Position numbers and translations under genes: made by a program
Notes under the pieces: model-generated
The model's input: only the letters and a program-made list of their open reading frames with translations
Database searches by the model: none
What the model was told of the DNA's origin: nothing
Part shown: positions 45,269 through 57,100 of the stretch, in pieces
Numbering within the stretch: the stretch's first letter is position 1
How the letters are laid out: each line of letters begins with the position of its first letter
NCBI RefSeq assembly: GCF_020524035.2
Contig: NZ_CP129013.1
Coordinates: 434,001-498,000, forward strand
Origin: Bacillus carboniphilus
GTDB lineage: Bacteria; Bacillota; Bacilli; Bacillales; JAIVKR01
DNA length: 64,000 nucleotides
Reading direction: 5' to 3'

Positions 45269-45336
45269 ATTTCCACCCCTTGAGTTGTATCCTTTATCTT
45301 AATTATACCGATTATATATTGAAAAATCCTCAGTAT

Positions 45337-45353
45337 TGTCAGAAAATCTAACA
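45337..45353. promoter_or_regulatory. TnrA/GlnR box upstream of tnrA
   Basis: TGTCA-gaaaatc-TAACA fits the known TGTNA-N7-TNACA consensus exactly and lies about 70-85 bases upstream of the tnrA start. Known TnrA activates its own gene through such a site. Confidence 0.75.
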
Positions 45354-45382
45354 ATAAACAGCAATTAATGTTAGGAAAACTA

Positions 45383-45655
45383 TCATAGAAAGGGTAGGAA
45401 GAATGATTTATTAAGTTGTGGTAAATGGGGTTTATGACAATTAGATAGATTATCAAGATAATTTTCGGAGAATAAGGAAGTAACCTCTTCGAAACGTTCA
45501 GATTTCAAGTTAAATACATACAAGGCATCTACTTTGAAATTACACAATATTAATTTATAAAATTGTTCGTTTTTTGGCTCTTTCTTGTTCAAAAAGTAAA
45601 GGACCACTACGCCTTCTTTTAATGGTTGTTTGGCAATCCATGCTAGATCTTTCAT
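45383..45655 (-). CDS. Small hypothetical protein, 90 aa
   Basis: The ATG has GGGGAG six bases upstream and the product has a believable alpha/beta composition (KDLAWIAKQPLKEGVVVLYF, FKVDALYVFNLKSERFEEV), with a less ordered basic/hydrophobic tail. I do not recognise the family. It lies upstream of tnrA on the same strand and covers the TnrA promoter region up to 45383. Confidence 0.45.
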   Translation of the reverse strand: MKDLAWIAKQPLKEGVVVLYFLNKKEPKNEQFYKLILCNFKVDALYVFNLKSERFEEVTSLFSENYLDNLSNCHKPHLPQLNKSFFLPFL

Positions 45656-45931
45656 TTTTTCTCCCCGACTAAAAAGTATTGTACATAGTGTTTCCTTTAT
45701 TATTAATTTATAGTCTAAAAAGTTTTTTTTGGAAAAACTGTTGAAGTTAAAAGATTTTTGAATATAATATTATTATAGATAATTATGTAAAGAGAGGAAT
45801 AATGAGTTGTTAACTTAGAAGGATTTTAAAAGCCTCTAAAAAACAAATCTTTAAAATATGGTAATATAATAGTAAAATATACATAAAGTATTTTTTAACA
45901 TATATTCAAATTGTTTGTAAAGGCGGTTGTA

Positions 45932-46369
45932 ATGATGTCTTATACCGAAGAAGAAGTTGAACGGTCTCTTGCGTTATACAAAGTTTTTGCAAGGGCATTT
46001 AAAAGTATTTCAGAGCATTCGATTCGTGATAGTAAAGAGCACGGGTTTAATCCGACAGAGTTTGCTGTGTTGGAGCTTCTCTATACTAGAGGTCCACAGA
46101 AGCTCCAAGACATTGGAGCTAGACTGTTATTAGTTAGCGGAAATGTTACCTATGTAATTGATAAACTAGAGAAAAACGGTTATTTATATCGAGAGCAAAA
46201 TACAAAAGATAAACGATCGATTTTTGCTCATTTGACGGATATGGGGATGAATTATATGAATGAAATTTATCCTATTCACTCGATCAGAATTGCTAGAGCC
46301 TTTTCTGGACTTTCTAAAGAAGAGCAGGAGCAGATGATTGAATTATTAAAAAAAGGCTGGTATTCATAG
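45932..46369 (+). CDS. MarR-family regulator (MhqR-like)
   Basis: A 145-residue winged-helix MarR protein resembling MhqR in length and in the segment HGFNPTEFAVLELLYTRGPQ, LQDIGARLLLVSGNVTYVID, KLEKNGYLYREQNTKDKRSI. MhqR relatives sense quinones and electrophiles. No Cys near the usual sensing position is obvious. I start at ATG 45932 (AAAGGCGG upstream). A terminator separates it from the RND pump gene, so a link with that gene is only positional. Confidence 0.8.
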   Translation: MMSYTEEEVERSLALYKVFARAFKSISEHSIRDSKEHGFNPTEFAVLELLYTRGPQKLQDIGARLLLVSGNVTYVIDKLEKNGYLYREQNTKDKRSIFAHLTDMGMNYMNEIYPIHSIRIARAFSGLSKEEQEQMIELLKKGWYS

Positions 46370-46438
46370 TCAACACTTACTTTTCCGTTAGTTTTCAAAA
46401 ACATGTTTATAACATAAGGTTGCTTAGCAAAATAAGAA

Positions 46439-46463
46439 CAGGGCAGAGTATGCTCTGTTTTTT
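46439..46463 (+). terminator. Terminator after the MarR gene
   Basis: ACAGGGCAGAG/CTCTGT hairpin (core CAGAG-tatg-CTCTG), followed by seven T. Confidence 0.7.
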
Positions 46464-46523
46464 TATTTTTCAATCGTTCTTACTTGAAATTCATTCGGGA
46501 ATTCGTTTATAGTAGATGCATGT

Positions 46524-46561
46524 TGACCATTTAGTCGAAAATAAATATGACCCATTAGTCA
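46524..46561. promoter_or_regulatory. Two tandem TetR-type operator candidates upstream of the RND gene
   Basis: TGACCATTTAGTCG (46524-46537) and TGACCCATTAGTCA (46548-46561) are near-identical TGAC...GTCA inverted repeats spaced 24 bases centre to centre, just before the RND gene. The downstream TetR gene is the natural candidate regulator. Confidence 0.55.
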
Positions 46562-46580
46562 AAGGGGGGATTTGAAATTA

Positions 46581-49500
46581 ATGAAACTGAGTCGTTTCTC
46601 GATTAGAAGACCTGTTTTTACGATCGTTACCATGTTTTTAGTTATTATTCTAGGGATTGTTTCTTTACTGAATATTCCTATGAAACTCATTCCTGAAATT
46701 AATCCACCTATTGGAGTTGTTGTCACCAATTATGAAGGGGCAAGTCCAGAAGAAGTAGTGGAGAAAGTATCTAAACCTCTAGAAGAAGCGTTATCTACTG
46801 TAGAGGGTTTAAATACCATTTCCTCTACATCTGAAGAAAATGCAAGTCTTGTATTATTACGGTTTTCATGGACTTCAGATATTGACGAAGTGCAAGATGA
46901 AATCATGAGTAGTATGGAAAATATACCACTCCCAGAGGGTGCAGAGGATCCTCGGTTTTTAAAGTTTGATCCTAGTCAGTTTCCTATTATTCAATTATCA
47001 TTAACATCAACTTCAGATAACAAACAGCTTCAAGATTTAGCTGATGATTTAAAGCAAGAGCTGACAAAAGCTGAAGGAGTTGCAAGTGTTAATTTATCTG
47101 GTCTTTCTTCAGAACAAGTTAGTGTATTATTAGATCAGGAAAAATTAAAACAATATAATTTAACTCAGTCTGAAATCGTAGATGTAGTGAGAAGCAATAA
47201 AATATCCTTACCTGGTGATCAAATCACAACAGACGGGAAGCAATTGACAACGAGAGTGATCAGTACTATTGATTCTCTTGATATTTTAAGGGATCTTGTG
47301 GTTACTCGAGATGCACAAGGGGAAAAAATAACGTTAGACCAAGTCGCTACTGTAGAAATAAAAGAGATAGAGAAAAAGTCAATCACAAGAGCCAATCAAG
47401 AGTCTTCCGTATTAGTAAGTGTCCTTCAGCAATCGGATGCCAATACAGCTGAAGTATCAGAAAATTTTCAAGAACGTCTTGATGAACTACTTGAGGATGA
47501 AAAATACGAATCTGTTAAGGCAGATATTTTATTTGATCAAGGGGACTATATTGAACAAGCAATCAATAATATGATGAGAACCCTTTTACTGGGCGGATTG
47601 TTTGCAATGATTGTTTTGTTCTTATTTTTACGGAGTGTGAAATCACCACTCATTATCGGAGTGGCCATTCCTTATTCTGTTATTGTGACCTTTGTGCTCA
47701 TTTACTTTTCTGATTTCACCTTAAATATTATGACTTTAGGTGGTCTTGCCTTAGGAATAGGAATGTTAGTGGATAATGCTATTGTGGTGATTGAAAATAT
47801 ATATAGGCATCTATCGATGGGTAAGTCTTCTAAAGAAGCAGCTTATGAGGGCGCAAAAGAAATGGGCCCAGCGATTATTGCTTCGACTTTAACGACTGTT
47901 GCTGTTTTTGTTCCAGTTGTCTTTATTCAAGGATTAATCGGTCAGCTCTTTAAAGAATTTGCGATGACGATTGCGTTTAGTTTATTTGCTTCTTTATTTG
48001 TAGCATTAACGGTTGTACCGATGTTAGCAAGCAAATGGTTGAAAGTACCAAAAGAAAATGTAGAGAATAAGCGTCAAGAATCTCGTTTTATGCAATCGTT
48101 AGAATCACTCGTGAAGTGGGCTTTAAGAAGAAGAGGGTTCGTTCTTACACTTACGCTTGTCATCTTTTTAGGGAGTCTTGCAGGACTCTATCGAGTAGGT
48201 GCAGTTTTCTTACCAGCTACGGATGAAGGATATTTTTCAGTTGGAATCGAGCTGGAAAATGGGACTTCTCTAGAAGAGACAAAAAAAGTGATTAATGCAG
48301 TAGAAAAAGAACTAGAAGATAAAGATGATGTAGATGTTTATGTAAGTTTAATAGGATCGAATCAGGAAGAGTCCTTTAGAGGAACAGGACAAACGAATAT
48401 TGCAGAGATGTATGTCAATATGGTTCCACTTGATAAGCGTGATCAATCCACCTTTGATTTTGTGGATGATATTGAAAGAGATATCGAGAGTACTGCCCGT
48501 AACGTCAACAAAACAGCAGAAGTTACCTTTAACTTACAGTCTTCAACAGGGTCAGAACCTAACACGTTATCGTTTAACGTTCGAAATGCTGATGAAGAAC
48601 AATTGAAGGAAGATGTTGAAAAGATTGCATCGGCGATTGATGAACTTGAAGATGTTACTAATGTAGTGACAGATCTAAGTGATACGGTTGAAGAACTACA
48701 AATAACGGTCGATCGGGAAAAAGCTCTTGATAAAGGGTTAGTTCCGGGACAAATTGCAACAGTGGTCAACCAAGTGACGCGTGGAACAGATGCAATTCAA
48801 ATCACGAACGCAGATAACAACGAAATTTATATGGTCAACGTTCAATATGATGAAACCGTAACTGAAAATATCGGTTCATTAGAGAAGCTGTTGATTAAAA
48901 CACCTCTAGATGAGTTTGTTCAATTAAGCGAAGTTGCTACGATTGAAAAAGGAGAAGGTCCGACAGAAATAAACCGAATCGAAAAAGAAAATGCTGTAGA
49001 AGTTTCGGTTAAATATAACAATACAACGAATTTAGGAGAAATTTCTCAAAAAGTAGATGAAGAGATCGAGGAATTAGAGTTAGATGAGGATGAAACAAAG
49101 ATCACGTTCTCTGGTGACCGTGAGCTTTTAGAAAATAACATTGATGATATGCTGTTAGCCTTTGTTCTTGCCATTGTGTTTATTTATATTGTGATGGCTG
49201 CTCAATTTGAGTCCTTTAAATATCCACTTGTGATTATGTTTACTGTTCCACTCATGATTGTAGGAGTATCGATCGCGCTTGTTTTAACTAATACGCCGTT
49301 AAGTTTAACAGTCATAATTGGTATCATCGTCCTAGCTGGTATCGTCGTAAATAATGCCATTGTGATTGTTGACTATATTAATCAACTAAAAGAGGATGGA
49401 ATGAAATCGTATGATGCCATTGTGAAGGCCGTGAAAGTTCGATTACGACCTGTGTTGATGACAGCTTCTACAACGATTCTCGGATTATTACCTCTAGCGA

Positions 49501-49826
49501 TAGGTTTAGGAGAAGGTACGGAAATTAATCAGCCTCTTGGAGTGAGTGTCATAGGTGGATTAATTACAAGTACACTTTTAACCTTGTTAGTTATTCCAGT
49601 TGTGTATAGTTTATTTGATAAACAAACGAGAAAACTAAACAAAAAATATGCGACTCCTGATGGACAATTAATACCAGCTTATTTATTAGAAGAAAAAATT
49701 GAAAGAGAAGAAGAACAAGCAGAATCGACTGAAATTGCTGAAACGCCTAAAGATAAACAGCAAATGGTGAAAATGCTTGAGCAAATGATTGAAATTGTAA
49801 AAAAGGACGACAAAGAAAATAGGTAA
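46581..49826 (+). CDS. swrC: RND-family efflux transporter (SwrC/AcrB-like)
   Basis: A 1081-residue inner-membrane proton-driven exporter with twelve helices: one at the N-terminus, a cluster around residues 330-490, a second at 515-535 and a cluster at 850-1020. Two large extracellular loops lie between. The TM4 proton-relay Asp398 is seen in GIGMLVDNAIVVIENIY. Bacillus SwrC gives self-resistance to surfactin and allows swarming. The acidic C-terminal tail is cytoplasmic. ATG 46581 with AAAGGGGGG upstream. The adjacent TetR is its likely repressor. Confidence 0.85.
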   Translation: MKLSRFSIRRPVFTIVTMFLVIILGIVSLLNIPMKLIPEINPPIGVVVTNYEGASPEEVVEKVSKPLEEALSTVEGLNTISSTSEENASLVLLRFSWTSDIDEVQDEIMSSMENIPLPEGAEDPRFLKFDPSQFPIIQLSLTSTSDNKQLQDLADDLKQELTKAEGVASVNLSGLSSEQVSVLLDQEKLKQYNLTQSEIVDVVRSNKISLPGDQITTDGKQLTTRVISTIDSLDILRDLVVTRDAQGEKITLDQVATVEIKEIEKKSITRANQESSVLVSVLQQSDANTAEVSENFQERLDELLEDEKYESVKADILFDQGDYIEQAINNMMRTLLLGGLFAMIVLFLFLRSVKSPLIIGVAIPYSVIVTFVLIYFSDFTLNIMTLGGLALGIGMLVDNAIVVIENIYRHLSMGKSSKEAAYEGAKEMGPAIIASTLTTVAVFVPVVFIQGLIGQLFKEFAMTIAFSLFASLFVALTVVPMLASKWLKVPKENVENKRQESRFMQSLESLVKWALRRRGFVLTLTLVIFLGSLAGLYRVGAVFLPATDEGYFSVGIELENGTSLEETKKVINAVEKELEDKDDVDVYVSLIGSNQEESFRGTGQTNIAEMYVNMVPLDKRDQSTFDFVDDIERDIESTARNVNKTAEVTFNLQSSTGSEPNTLSFNVRNADEEQLKEDVEKIASAIDELEDVTNVVTDLSDTVEELQITVDREKALDKGLVPGQIATVVNQVTRGTDAIQITNADNNEIYMVNVQYDETVTENIGSLEKLLIKTPLDEFVQLSEVATIEKGEGPTEINRIEKENAVEVSVKYNNTTNLGEISQKVDEEIEELELDEDETKITFSGDRELLENNIDDMLLAFVLAIVFIYIVMAAQFESFKYPLVIMFTVPLMIVGVSIALVLTNTPLSLTVIIGIIVLAGIVVNNAIVIVDYINQLKEDGMKSYDAIVKAVKVRLRPVLMTASTTILGLLPLAIGLGEGTEINQPLGVSVIGGLITSTLLTLLVIPVVYSLFDKQTRKLNKKYATPDGQLIPAYLLEEKIEREEEQAESTEIAETPKDKQQMVKMLEQMIEIVKKDDKENR

Positions 49827-49857
49827 TGTGTTTTGTTCCATTTGAAGGGGTGATTTT

Positions 49858-50712
49858 TTGGAGCAAAAAAGAAAACTAATTATTAAAGGGGCTATGGAAC
49901 TCTTCTCAAAAAAAGGGTTTCAGTCTACTTCGATGCAAGAGATTGCCGATCATATAGGAGTTGCAAAAGGATCACTTTATCATTACTTCAACTCTAAACT
50001 AGAACTTCTCTATCAAATTTTCTTATACAATTATGATTTCTTTGCAAATAAAGTGGAGGAAATTGAAACGACAGACAATTTATCAAGTAGAGAAAAGTTT
50101 CGTTTACAGGTAATGGTTCAATTATCTGCTTTTGTGGAGAATCGAGATTTTGTTAGACAACAATGCCAAGTGAATATTTACCAACAAGATGACAGAATTA
50201 AAGAGTTCTTTGTAAAAGTTCGATTTGAAAGTCTCTCCTGGACTCGAATGAAAATGATGGAGTTGTATGGAGAAGATATTAAGCCATACTCCCTAGATTT
50301 AGCAACGATCATGAATGGAATTGTTAACGAATATTTATCTTACAATATCATTGATGGGATCCAATTCGATTTAGAGGGATTTTCACATTTTGTAATCGAG
50401 CAGTGTGATATTTTAGTCAATGGGTATAAAAAGGGAAAACGTTCCTTTTTAACAGAGGATGTTCTTCCCCCATTTGAAATCTCGCATTCAAGTAAGGAAC
50501 TCTTGCTATCTTGTCAAAGTAAGCTTTCAAAACTAGAAATCGATAACAAAGACGAAATTAGTCATACCCTTGAGGTGTTAGTAGAAGAGTGGGGGAAAAA
50601 GGAAACGAAGAAAGTTGTGTTGGAAAGTGTGCTCTTTCGTTTAGAACATTTAAGTCAAGGATATTTTGAGCCGGAAATAACCGAATTAAGAAAGATCTTG
50701 AAGAATAGTTGA
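49858..50712 (+). CDS. TetR-family transcriptional regulator
   Basis: A 284-residue regulator with the N-terminal TetR helix-turn-helix (residues about 5-50: KLIIKGAMELFSKKGFQSTS, MQEIADHIGVAKGSLYHYFN) and a longer-than-usual ligand domain. TTG start with GAAGGGG upstream, 31 bases after the RND gene, so cotranscribed. It most likely represses the pump operon through the TGAC...GTCA repeats at 46524-46561, with a pump substrate as inducer. Confidence 0.87.
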   Translation: MEQKRKLIIKGAMELFSKKGFQSTSMQEIADHIGVAKGSLYHYFNSKLELLYQIFLYNYDFFANKVEEIETTDNLSSREKFRLQVMVQLSAFVENRDFVRQQCQVNIYQQDDRIKEFFVKVRFESLSWTRMKMMELYGEDIKPYSLDLATIMNGIVNEYLSYNIIDGIQFDLEGFSHFVIEQCDILVNGYKKGKRSFLTEDVLPPFEISHSSKELLLSCQSKLSKLEIDNKDEISHTLEVLVEEWGKKETKKVVLESVLFRLEHLSQGYFEPEITELRKILKNS

Positions 50713-50726
50713 ATGGTTTGATTAGA

Positions 50727-50757
50727 GGACAGGGGGGAAAGCTCTTGTCCTTTTTCT
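50727..50757 (+). terminator. Terminator after TetR gene
   Basis: AGGACA pairs with TGTCCT flanking a 12-14 base loop region, followed by TTTTT. Confidence 0.6.
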
Positions 50758-50830
50758 TGTAATCGTAAATCACAAGAAAAAAGGATAATTATAATTGATG
50801 AGTACAGTTCATTCGTTTTAAACCTATTGT

Positions 50831-50862
50831 AAAGGGGCATTGAGTCATATCAATGCTCCTTT
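50831..50862 (+). terminator. Second hairpin in 50713-51148
   Basis: AAAGGGGCATTGA pairs with TCAATGCTCCTTT (one bulge) around GTCATA. The rest of the 50713-51148 gap is AT-rich with no gene visible and should hold the promoter of the RHS gene. Confidence 0.65.
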
Positions 50863-51148
50863 ACTGTTATTTATGCTTTGAATAATATGTTTACCTTATT
50901 AGTAAGAACATAGTGGGAAATTTTAACGGATTAATCATAATAACAAGAATTTTATCTCTATATATTTGAACACAAACATTTAATAGGATTTAACAACCAT
51001 ATTTACCACCATAGGAAAAAATATCACATAGACTAATTTATTTCTTTTTTTTATATTCTAATAAGGATTGTTAATATCTTTAATATTTTTCTACTTTATT
51101 GAAAAAGATGCTAATATCCTCATATTATTGAATGGAGTGGAAACTAGA

Positions 51149-54100
51149 GTGAAATATCATAGAATCATAAGGATTTTAGCTATTTTTTTATCTTTGACGT
51201 TGTTTATTTCTTCTATCCCTTTGCAAGGTTTTGCAAAGGAGACTGAAAAGTCAGGAAATAGAGAAACGACAGTTAAAGATCCTGATTTTCAGCCTTTCGA
51301 AATTGAAGGCTTAGAACCAGGCGATGAATTAGTGAATGAACGGACTAAAGATTCGAAAGTTTTTTACAACGGGAATGAATCGTATACGCAGGAATTTTAT
51401 TTTGAACCTATCCATGCAAAGGAAGAGGGTGGGGAGAAGTTTGAAGAAATATCACCTGAGTTAATTGAGAATTCCACAGATGAAAAGCTTGTAGAAACAG
51501 AGAATACAATATTACAATCATCATTTTTAAAAGAAATGGAAAATGGACTTTATGCTACTTTTGAGAAAGATGGACATACCATTTCGTATGCTTTGCTTGA
51601 AGCAAGTGGAGATGGGAAGGATCCTATCAAAGCAAATGATGTAACAGCGACTTATGATGAAAATAAAATTCTTCACCAAGCTGTCTTTCCAGAAATTGAT
51701 CTGAGAAATTTGACATTTGGACAAGATACAAAAGAAGACCTCATTTTACATTCTTATCAAGGCTATCATACTTTCTCTTTCCAAATTAATACGAACTTAA
51801 CCGCAAAAGAGCAAGAGGACAGATCCATACATTTCTTAGATGATCGTGAACAAACGATCTTCCAAATTGCAGCCCCATTTATGGAGGACTCCAACTATGA
51901 TGAAGAAAAAGGAGAAGCGGAGCGCTCTGATCAAGTAAAATACGAACTTCAACAGATAGAAAATGGATATCTGTTGAAAGTGGTGGCTGATCAAGCCTGG
52001 CTAACGGATCCAGAACGTAAATATCCTGTTTATATTGATCCTACGACTTCTATTAATGCGTCTACGGACACGTTTGTAATGAGTGCCTATCCTACAACCA
52101 ATTACAATGCATCAACGAGTAAATGGGATAGCGGACAAAGTCAATATGTATTAAAGACAGGTTACTACGACTCTACCACTGGAACGAATTACGCTTTTTT
52201 AAATCACTCCCTAGATTCTTTAAAAGGGACGAATGTAACAGAGGCCCAGTTAAAAGTGTTTGTTACTCATGCCTATTATGCGTCACAGGCGAATGGGCTA
52301 TGGTTAGATACAGTGAACAGTTCTTGGTCAGCTAGTACATTGACATGGAACAATAAACCTTCCTCAACGAATATTGGGACGGTAAATGTTGCAAGGGATC
52401 AATGGGCTACCTTTAATGTGACGGATGCTGTGAAGAATTGGGTGAATGGTAGTAAAACCAATTATGGATTTAAGCTTCATACGAATGGAAATGGAAAAGA
52501 ATATTGGAAAAAAGTTGTTTCTTCCACTAATTCCACTTCTAAACCTTATCTTTCTGTAACTTACACTGTGCCTACCCCAACAGCACCAAGTGGAGCAGCT
52601 TATTCAAACGGTGACGATACGGGTTATGTAAACTTATCTTGGTCACAAGTAGGCGGGGCAGTAGGATATAAAGTGTGGATTTATAATGGAAAAGAGTACG
52701 AAGCATTTTCGGTTGGCAATGTGACTTCTTGGTCTACTAAAGGGAAAAATATATGGCCAACAGAAGCCGATATTAAAGCGGGAAAATTTGATTTGTATCA
52801 AGATGGAAAAGGAACAGAGTTATCTGTTGACCCTTCTCCGGTTTATAAAAATTCGGGTGGAAATTATTCAGCTAATAAAAATTATTGGTTCAGAATCAGT
52901 GCCATTTATCCTTCGGGAGAAAGCACGTACTCTCAGCCGTTTATGCCAACCATTGTTGATCTAGACAAGCCTAGTACACCTAATAGTAAAAGTTTTTCCT
53001 ATGGAAATGGTACAGGATATGTTGATGTATCATGGCAATCAGTAGAGGGTGCTACAGGATATAAAATTTATTTATTTAATGGGAAGTCCTATGAATCTAT
53101 GGATGTAGGTAATGTTACTACTTGGTCAACGAAAGGAAAGAAGATTTGGCCAACAGAAACAGAAATATCAAAAGGCCAATATGCCTTGCATTTAAGTGAT
53201 CAAAAAGGAAGCGAACTTCCTGTAGATCCATCAGATACGTACAAAATTATTGGGTATTATCCCGATAATCAAAATTATTGGATTCGTGTTAGTGCCTATA
53301 ATGAGCAAGGAGAGACCGCTTTTTCAGATGCAACAAGACCGACCATCTCGAGCCTTCCTCAACCACTCCTCCTACTGGATTTACTTATACGAATCTACTG
53401 GATAAACAATCTGGTTATATCGTATTGAATTGGGATGCGATTGAAGGAGCAACGGGATATAAGGTTTGGATGTTCAATGGTAGAGCTTATCAAGAGTTTG
53501 ATGCAGGGGCCAATACAACATGGACAACACAAAATAAAGGCATATGGCCAACCAAAGAAGAGATTAAAAATGGACAGTTTACGTTACATTATGATCAAAA
53601 AGGAAGTGAACTAGCACTTAATCCTTCTGATGTTTATAAAAATGCCGGATACGGCTATGAAAAGTATCAAAAGTATTGGTTCAGATTAAGTGCTTATGAT
53701 GACAACGGAGAAACCGTTTATTCGAGTAAAGCCTTTGAACCTTCATTTAGTGAACCAACTGAATTTTTAGGGAAAGAAGAATATTGGTCTTTTACAGATG
53801 TACCGAATGGTGAGGTTAACATAGCGACAGGAAACCTTATAATTTCTGAAGATGATATCTCAATCTCTGGTAGAGGTCCTAGCCTTGGAGTCGCACGAAC
53901 GTATAATAGCCTTTCACCGGCAATTGGGATGTTCGGAGCTGGATGGCACTCTGATCTTGAAATGAGTATTGTCGCTTCATCCGATCAATTAAAACTTATT
54001 GATGAAGATAGTACCCTTCATATTTTTAACAAGCAAGCGGATGGATCGTATAAACCACCAACAGGGATTTATCTAGAATTAACGGAAACAGAAAACGAAT

Positions 54101-57100
54101 ATATACTCAAGTCAAAAGATCAAACCAAAGTATTTTTCAATAAGACCTCAGGAAAAATTGAGAAAATGATGGATGGTCATAATAATACACTTAAATACTA
54201 TTATGATCAGGAACGACTTTCCAAGATGGAAGATGCTTCAGGACGGGCACTTTCTTTTGCTTATACGGAAGATGGAAAAGTTAAAGAAATCATTGCCCCA
54301 GAAAACCGGAAAATCGTCTATGAGTATTCTAATGACTTCTTGACTAAAGTGACTCAAACAGCTGGAGAAGTGACTCAATACGAATATAACGATGCAATGC
54401 GACTTTCGAAATTATATGAACCAACGCATCAAGAAAAGAACCCTAGTGTCACCACGTTTCTTTATCAAGACCAAAGGCTAGCTCAAGTAGTAAATGCAGA
54501 GAACCATGCTTACTCATTAACGTATGACAAGGAAAAAAATGAAGTTGACTTTATTAATCCAAATGGAAGTAAAGATCGCTATCGATTTAATGAAGCAGCT
54601 AATCCTATTGTAATTACCCAAGATGTAGATCAATTAAACATTACAACTAGCTATATTTATGAAGGAAATAATTTGAAAGAAACGAAAGTTCCAAATGACC
54701 AAGGCTCAAGTAAGCCAACGGAAAGCTATCAATATGATGAGAACGGTAATGTTACAAGTGCAACGGATAGCTATGGAACTGAAACCTATCAGTATAATGA
54801 AAATAATGATGTAACAAAGATTATCGACACTGAAAATGAAGAAACGACGATTGCTTATGATGATTTGAACCCTGTTTCAGAAACAAGCCCAAGTGATCAG
54901 ACCTCTTCTGTAGCTAAGTATGATAGTTATGGCAATGTTATTGAATCGAGTTCAGCGCTTTCTAATGCTACAAACTTACTGGAAAATGCAAGCTTTGAAC
55001 AATCTGAAGGTCTTTCTTCGTGGAATGTAACAACCTATAATGATTCAGGCAGTTTAAAGATTGACTCGACTACACAGGCAAGTAATATAGCTGGTCAAAA
55101 ATCGCTCAAAATTCAATCAACATCAACAACTAAAACAGGACAATTAGGGTATGTAGCGGCCACTCAAGAAGTGACAGTAAGTCCGAATACGACCTATACG
55201 TTAAGTGGTCGAATGAAGACAGATCTTACGAATGCGAATGCCTTTTTTAACGTTAAGTTTTTAGATAAAGATAAAAAAGGAATTGGCTGGCAAGATAATC
55301 GTTATAGTCAAATGACTAAAAAGCATGATTGGATGGATCGTCAACTAACGTTCACTACGCCTTCAAATACAGCATCTATATTAATTTATTTGGAAGTGGA
55401 TCACTTTAACGATCAAGCGACAGGTGAAGCGTGGTTCGATGGAATACAGCTCGAAAAGTCAGATGTTTCGTCTACGTATAATCCAATCATTAATAGTAGT
55501 TTCGAAAAAACGTTTAATGGTTGGACGGGCTCAGGTGGCTCCATTGATTCAAGTGGTTTTGATGGAAGTGCTTCTTTAAAAGCTACAGGTTCTATGGAAT
55601 ACAAACAAACGCTTGAACTTAACCAAAATGATAAGATGACGCTTAAGGCTTTAACGTTAACAGGGCTATCAAAGGCACTCAACGTGACTGAAAAAGGTTC
55701 TGTAAGTAGTAGTGACTATGCATTAACAGCAAAAGTAGTTTATCAAGATGGAACCACGAAAGACTATGTTGCTAGCTTCCCTAAAGGTTCTCAGGAGTGG
55801 AATCGATCTGCCGTCAAAATTCCTGCTTCAAAACCAATTAAGAAGTTGGAAGTAATCCTTTCTTTTAAAGGGAATTACTCAGATACGGTTTGGTTTGATG
55901 CCATTCGTTTGATTGAAGGTAGTGTCTTAACGAAAAACAGTTATGATGAAAATCATAATTATGTGACAAAAGTTGAAGATGCTAAAGGAAACATCGTACA
56001 AAATAAGTACGATACCTACGGGAATAAAATGGAGGCAATTGATGAAAAAAATCAATCGATAACTTATGCTTACGACAAAGCAGATCAATTGCAATCCTTG
56101 AACCTTCCGAACGGAGCATCGGTCAACTATCAATACGATTTAAATGGAAATATGACAAGTAAAGAGATTGTTTCCAATGGAAAAAAACAACCATTTCAGT
56201 ACCAATACAATGGGTTGAACCAGCTTCTTAAAACAACGGGACCATTAAATGATATAACGGTAAACGAATATGATGAAAATGGGAATAAAATCAAAACCAC
56301 TTTGCCAAGAGGAAATGATATCAAATGGTCGTATGATGGCTTCGATCGTATCAATACCATAAGCTATAATGACAAAGGTTATTATCGTTTTGCTTATGAT
56401 AAAAATGGCAACGAAACGACTGTTGAGGCGCTTATAGATGGTTACACAAAAACAAGAGAGTACGATAAGTCCAATCGTTTAACAAAAGTCGTACAAAAAA
56501 ATAGCAAGCAAGATTGGCTATACCCAACTGAGTCTGATAAATTAAAAACGTTCACGTTCACACACAAAGATTTCTCTCAGACAAATGAATTTTCTTATAA
56601 TAAGCAAGATTCCAATACACTTGTAAAAAATGGTTCATTCACGTTCCGTTTTGATTACGATGAAGATGGGAACGTACAAACCTTCACTTCTGGTAATGGT
56701 GCGGGATCGACCTTTTCGTATGATGATTTAGGGTTAGTTGATTCGCTAAATATTGGAACTGATGATGGGCAAGAAATCTTGTTTGAAACGTATGAGTATG
56801 ATGCCAACGGCAATCGAACAAAGATTGAATCATCTAAAGGTACAAATAAAATCTATGCATATGATTCGTTAGATCAATTAGTGAAAGAAACCCGTTCAGA
56901 CGGTACTTTGATTGAATATGAGTATGATGGGTTTGGTAATCGTGTTTTGGAAAAAGGAACAAACACTTCTCCTATCGTTTCTAGCTATAATCTTGCTAAT
57001 CAGCTAGTCCAATATGGCGATGAAAGACTCTCTTACGATGATAATGGAAATAGATTAGAGGATGGGAAATTTATTTATCATTGGAATGATGCAGATCAGT

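Noticed and set aside
48443..48769. Serine-rich minus-strand ORF inside the RND gene
   Set aside because: Low-complexity antisense frame of acidic codons; no promoter or ribosome binding site.
51068..51148. Upstream extension of the RHS gene (MLISLIFFYFIEK...)
   Set aside because: GTG 51149 has a GGAGTGG site and gives a standard signal peptide; the extension would put a second hydrophobic stretch before it.
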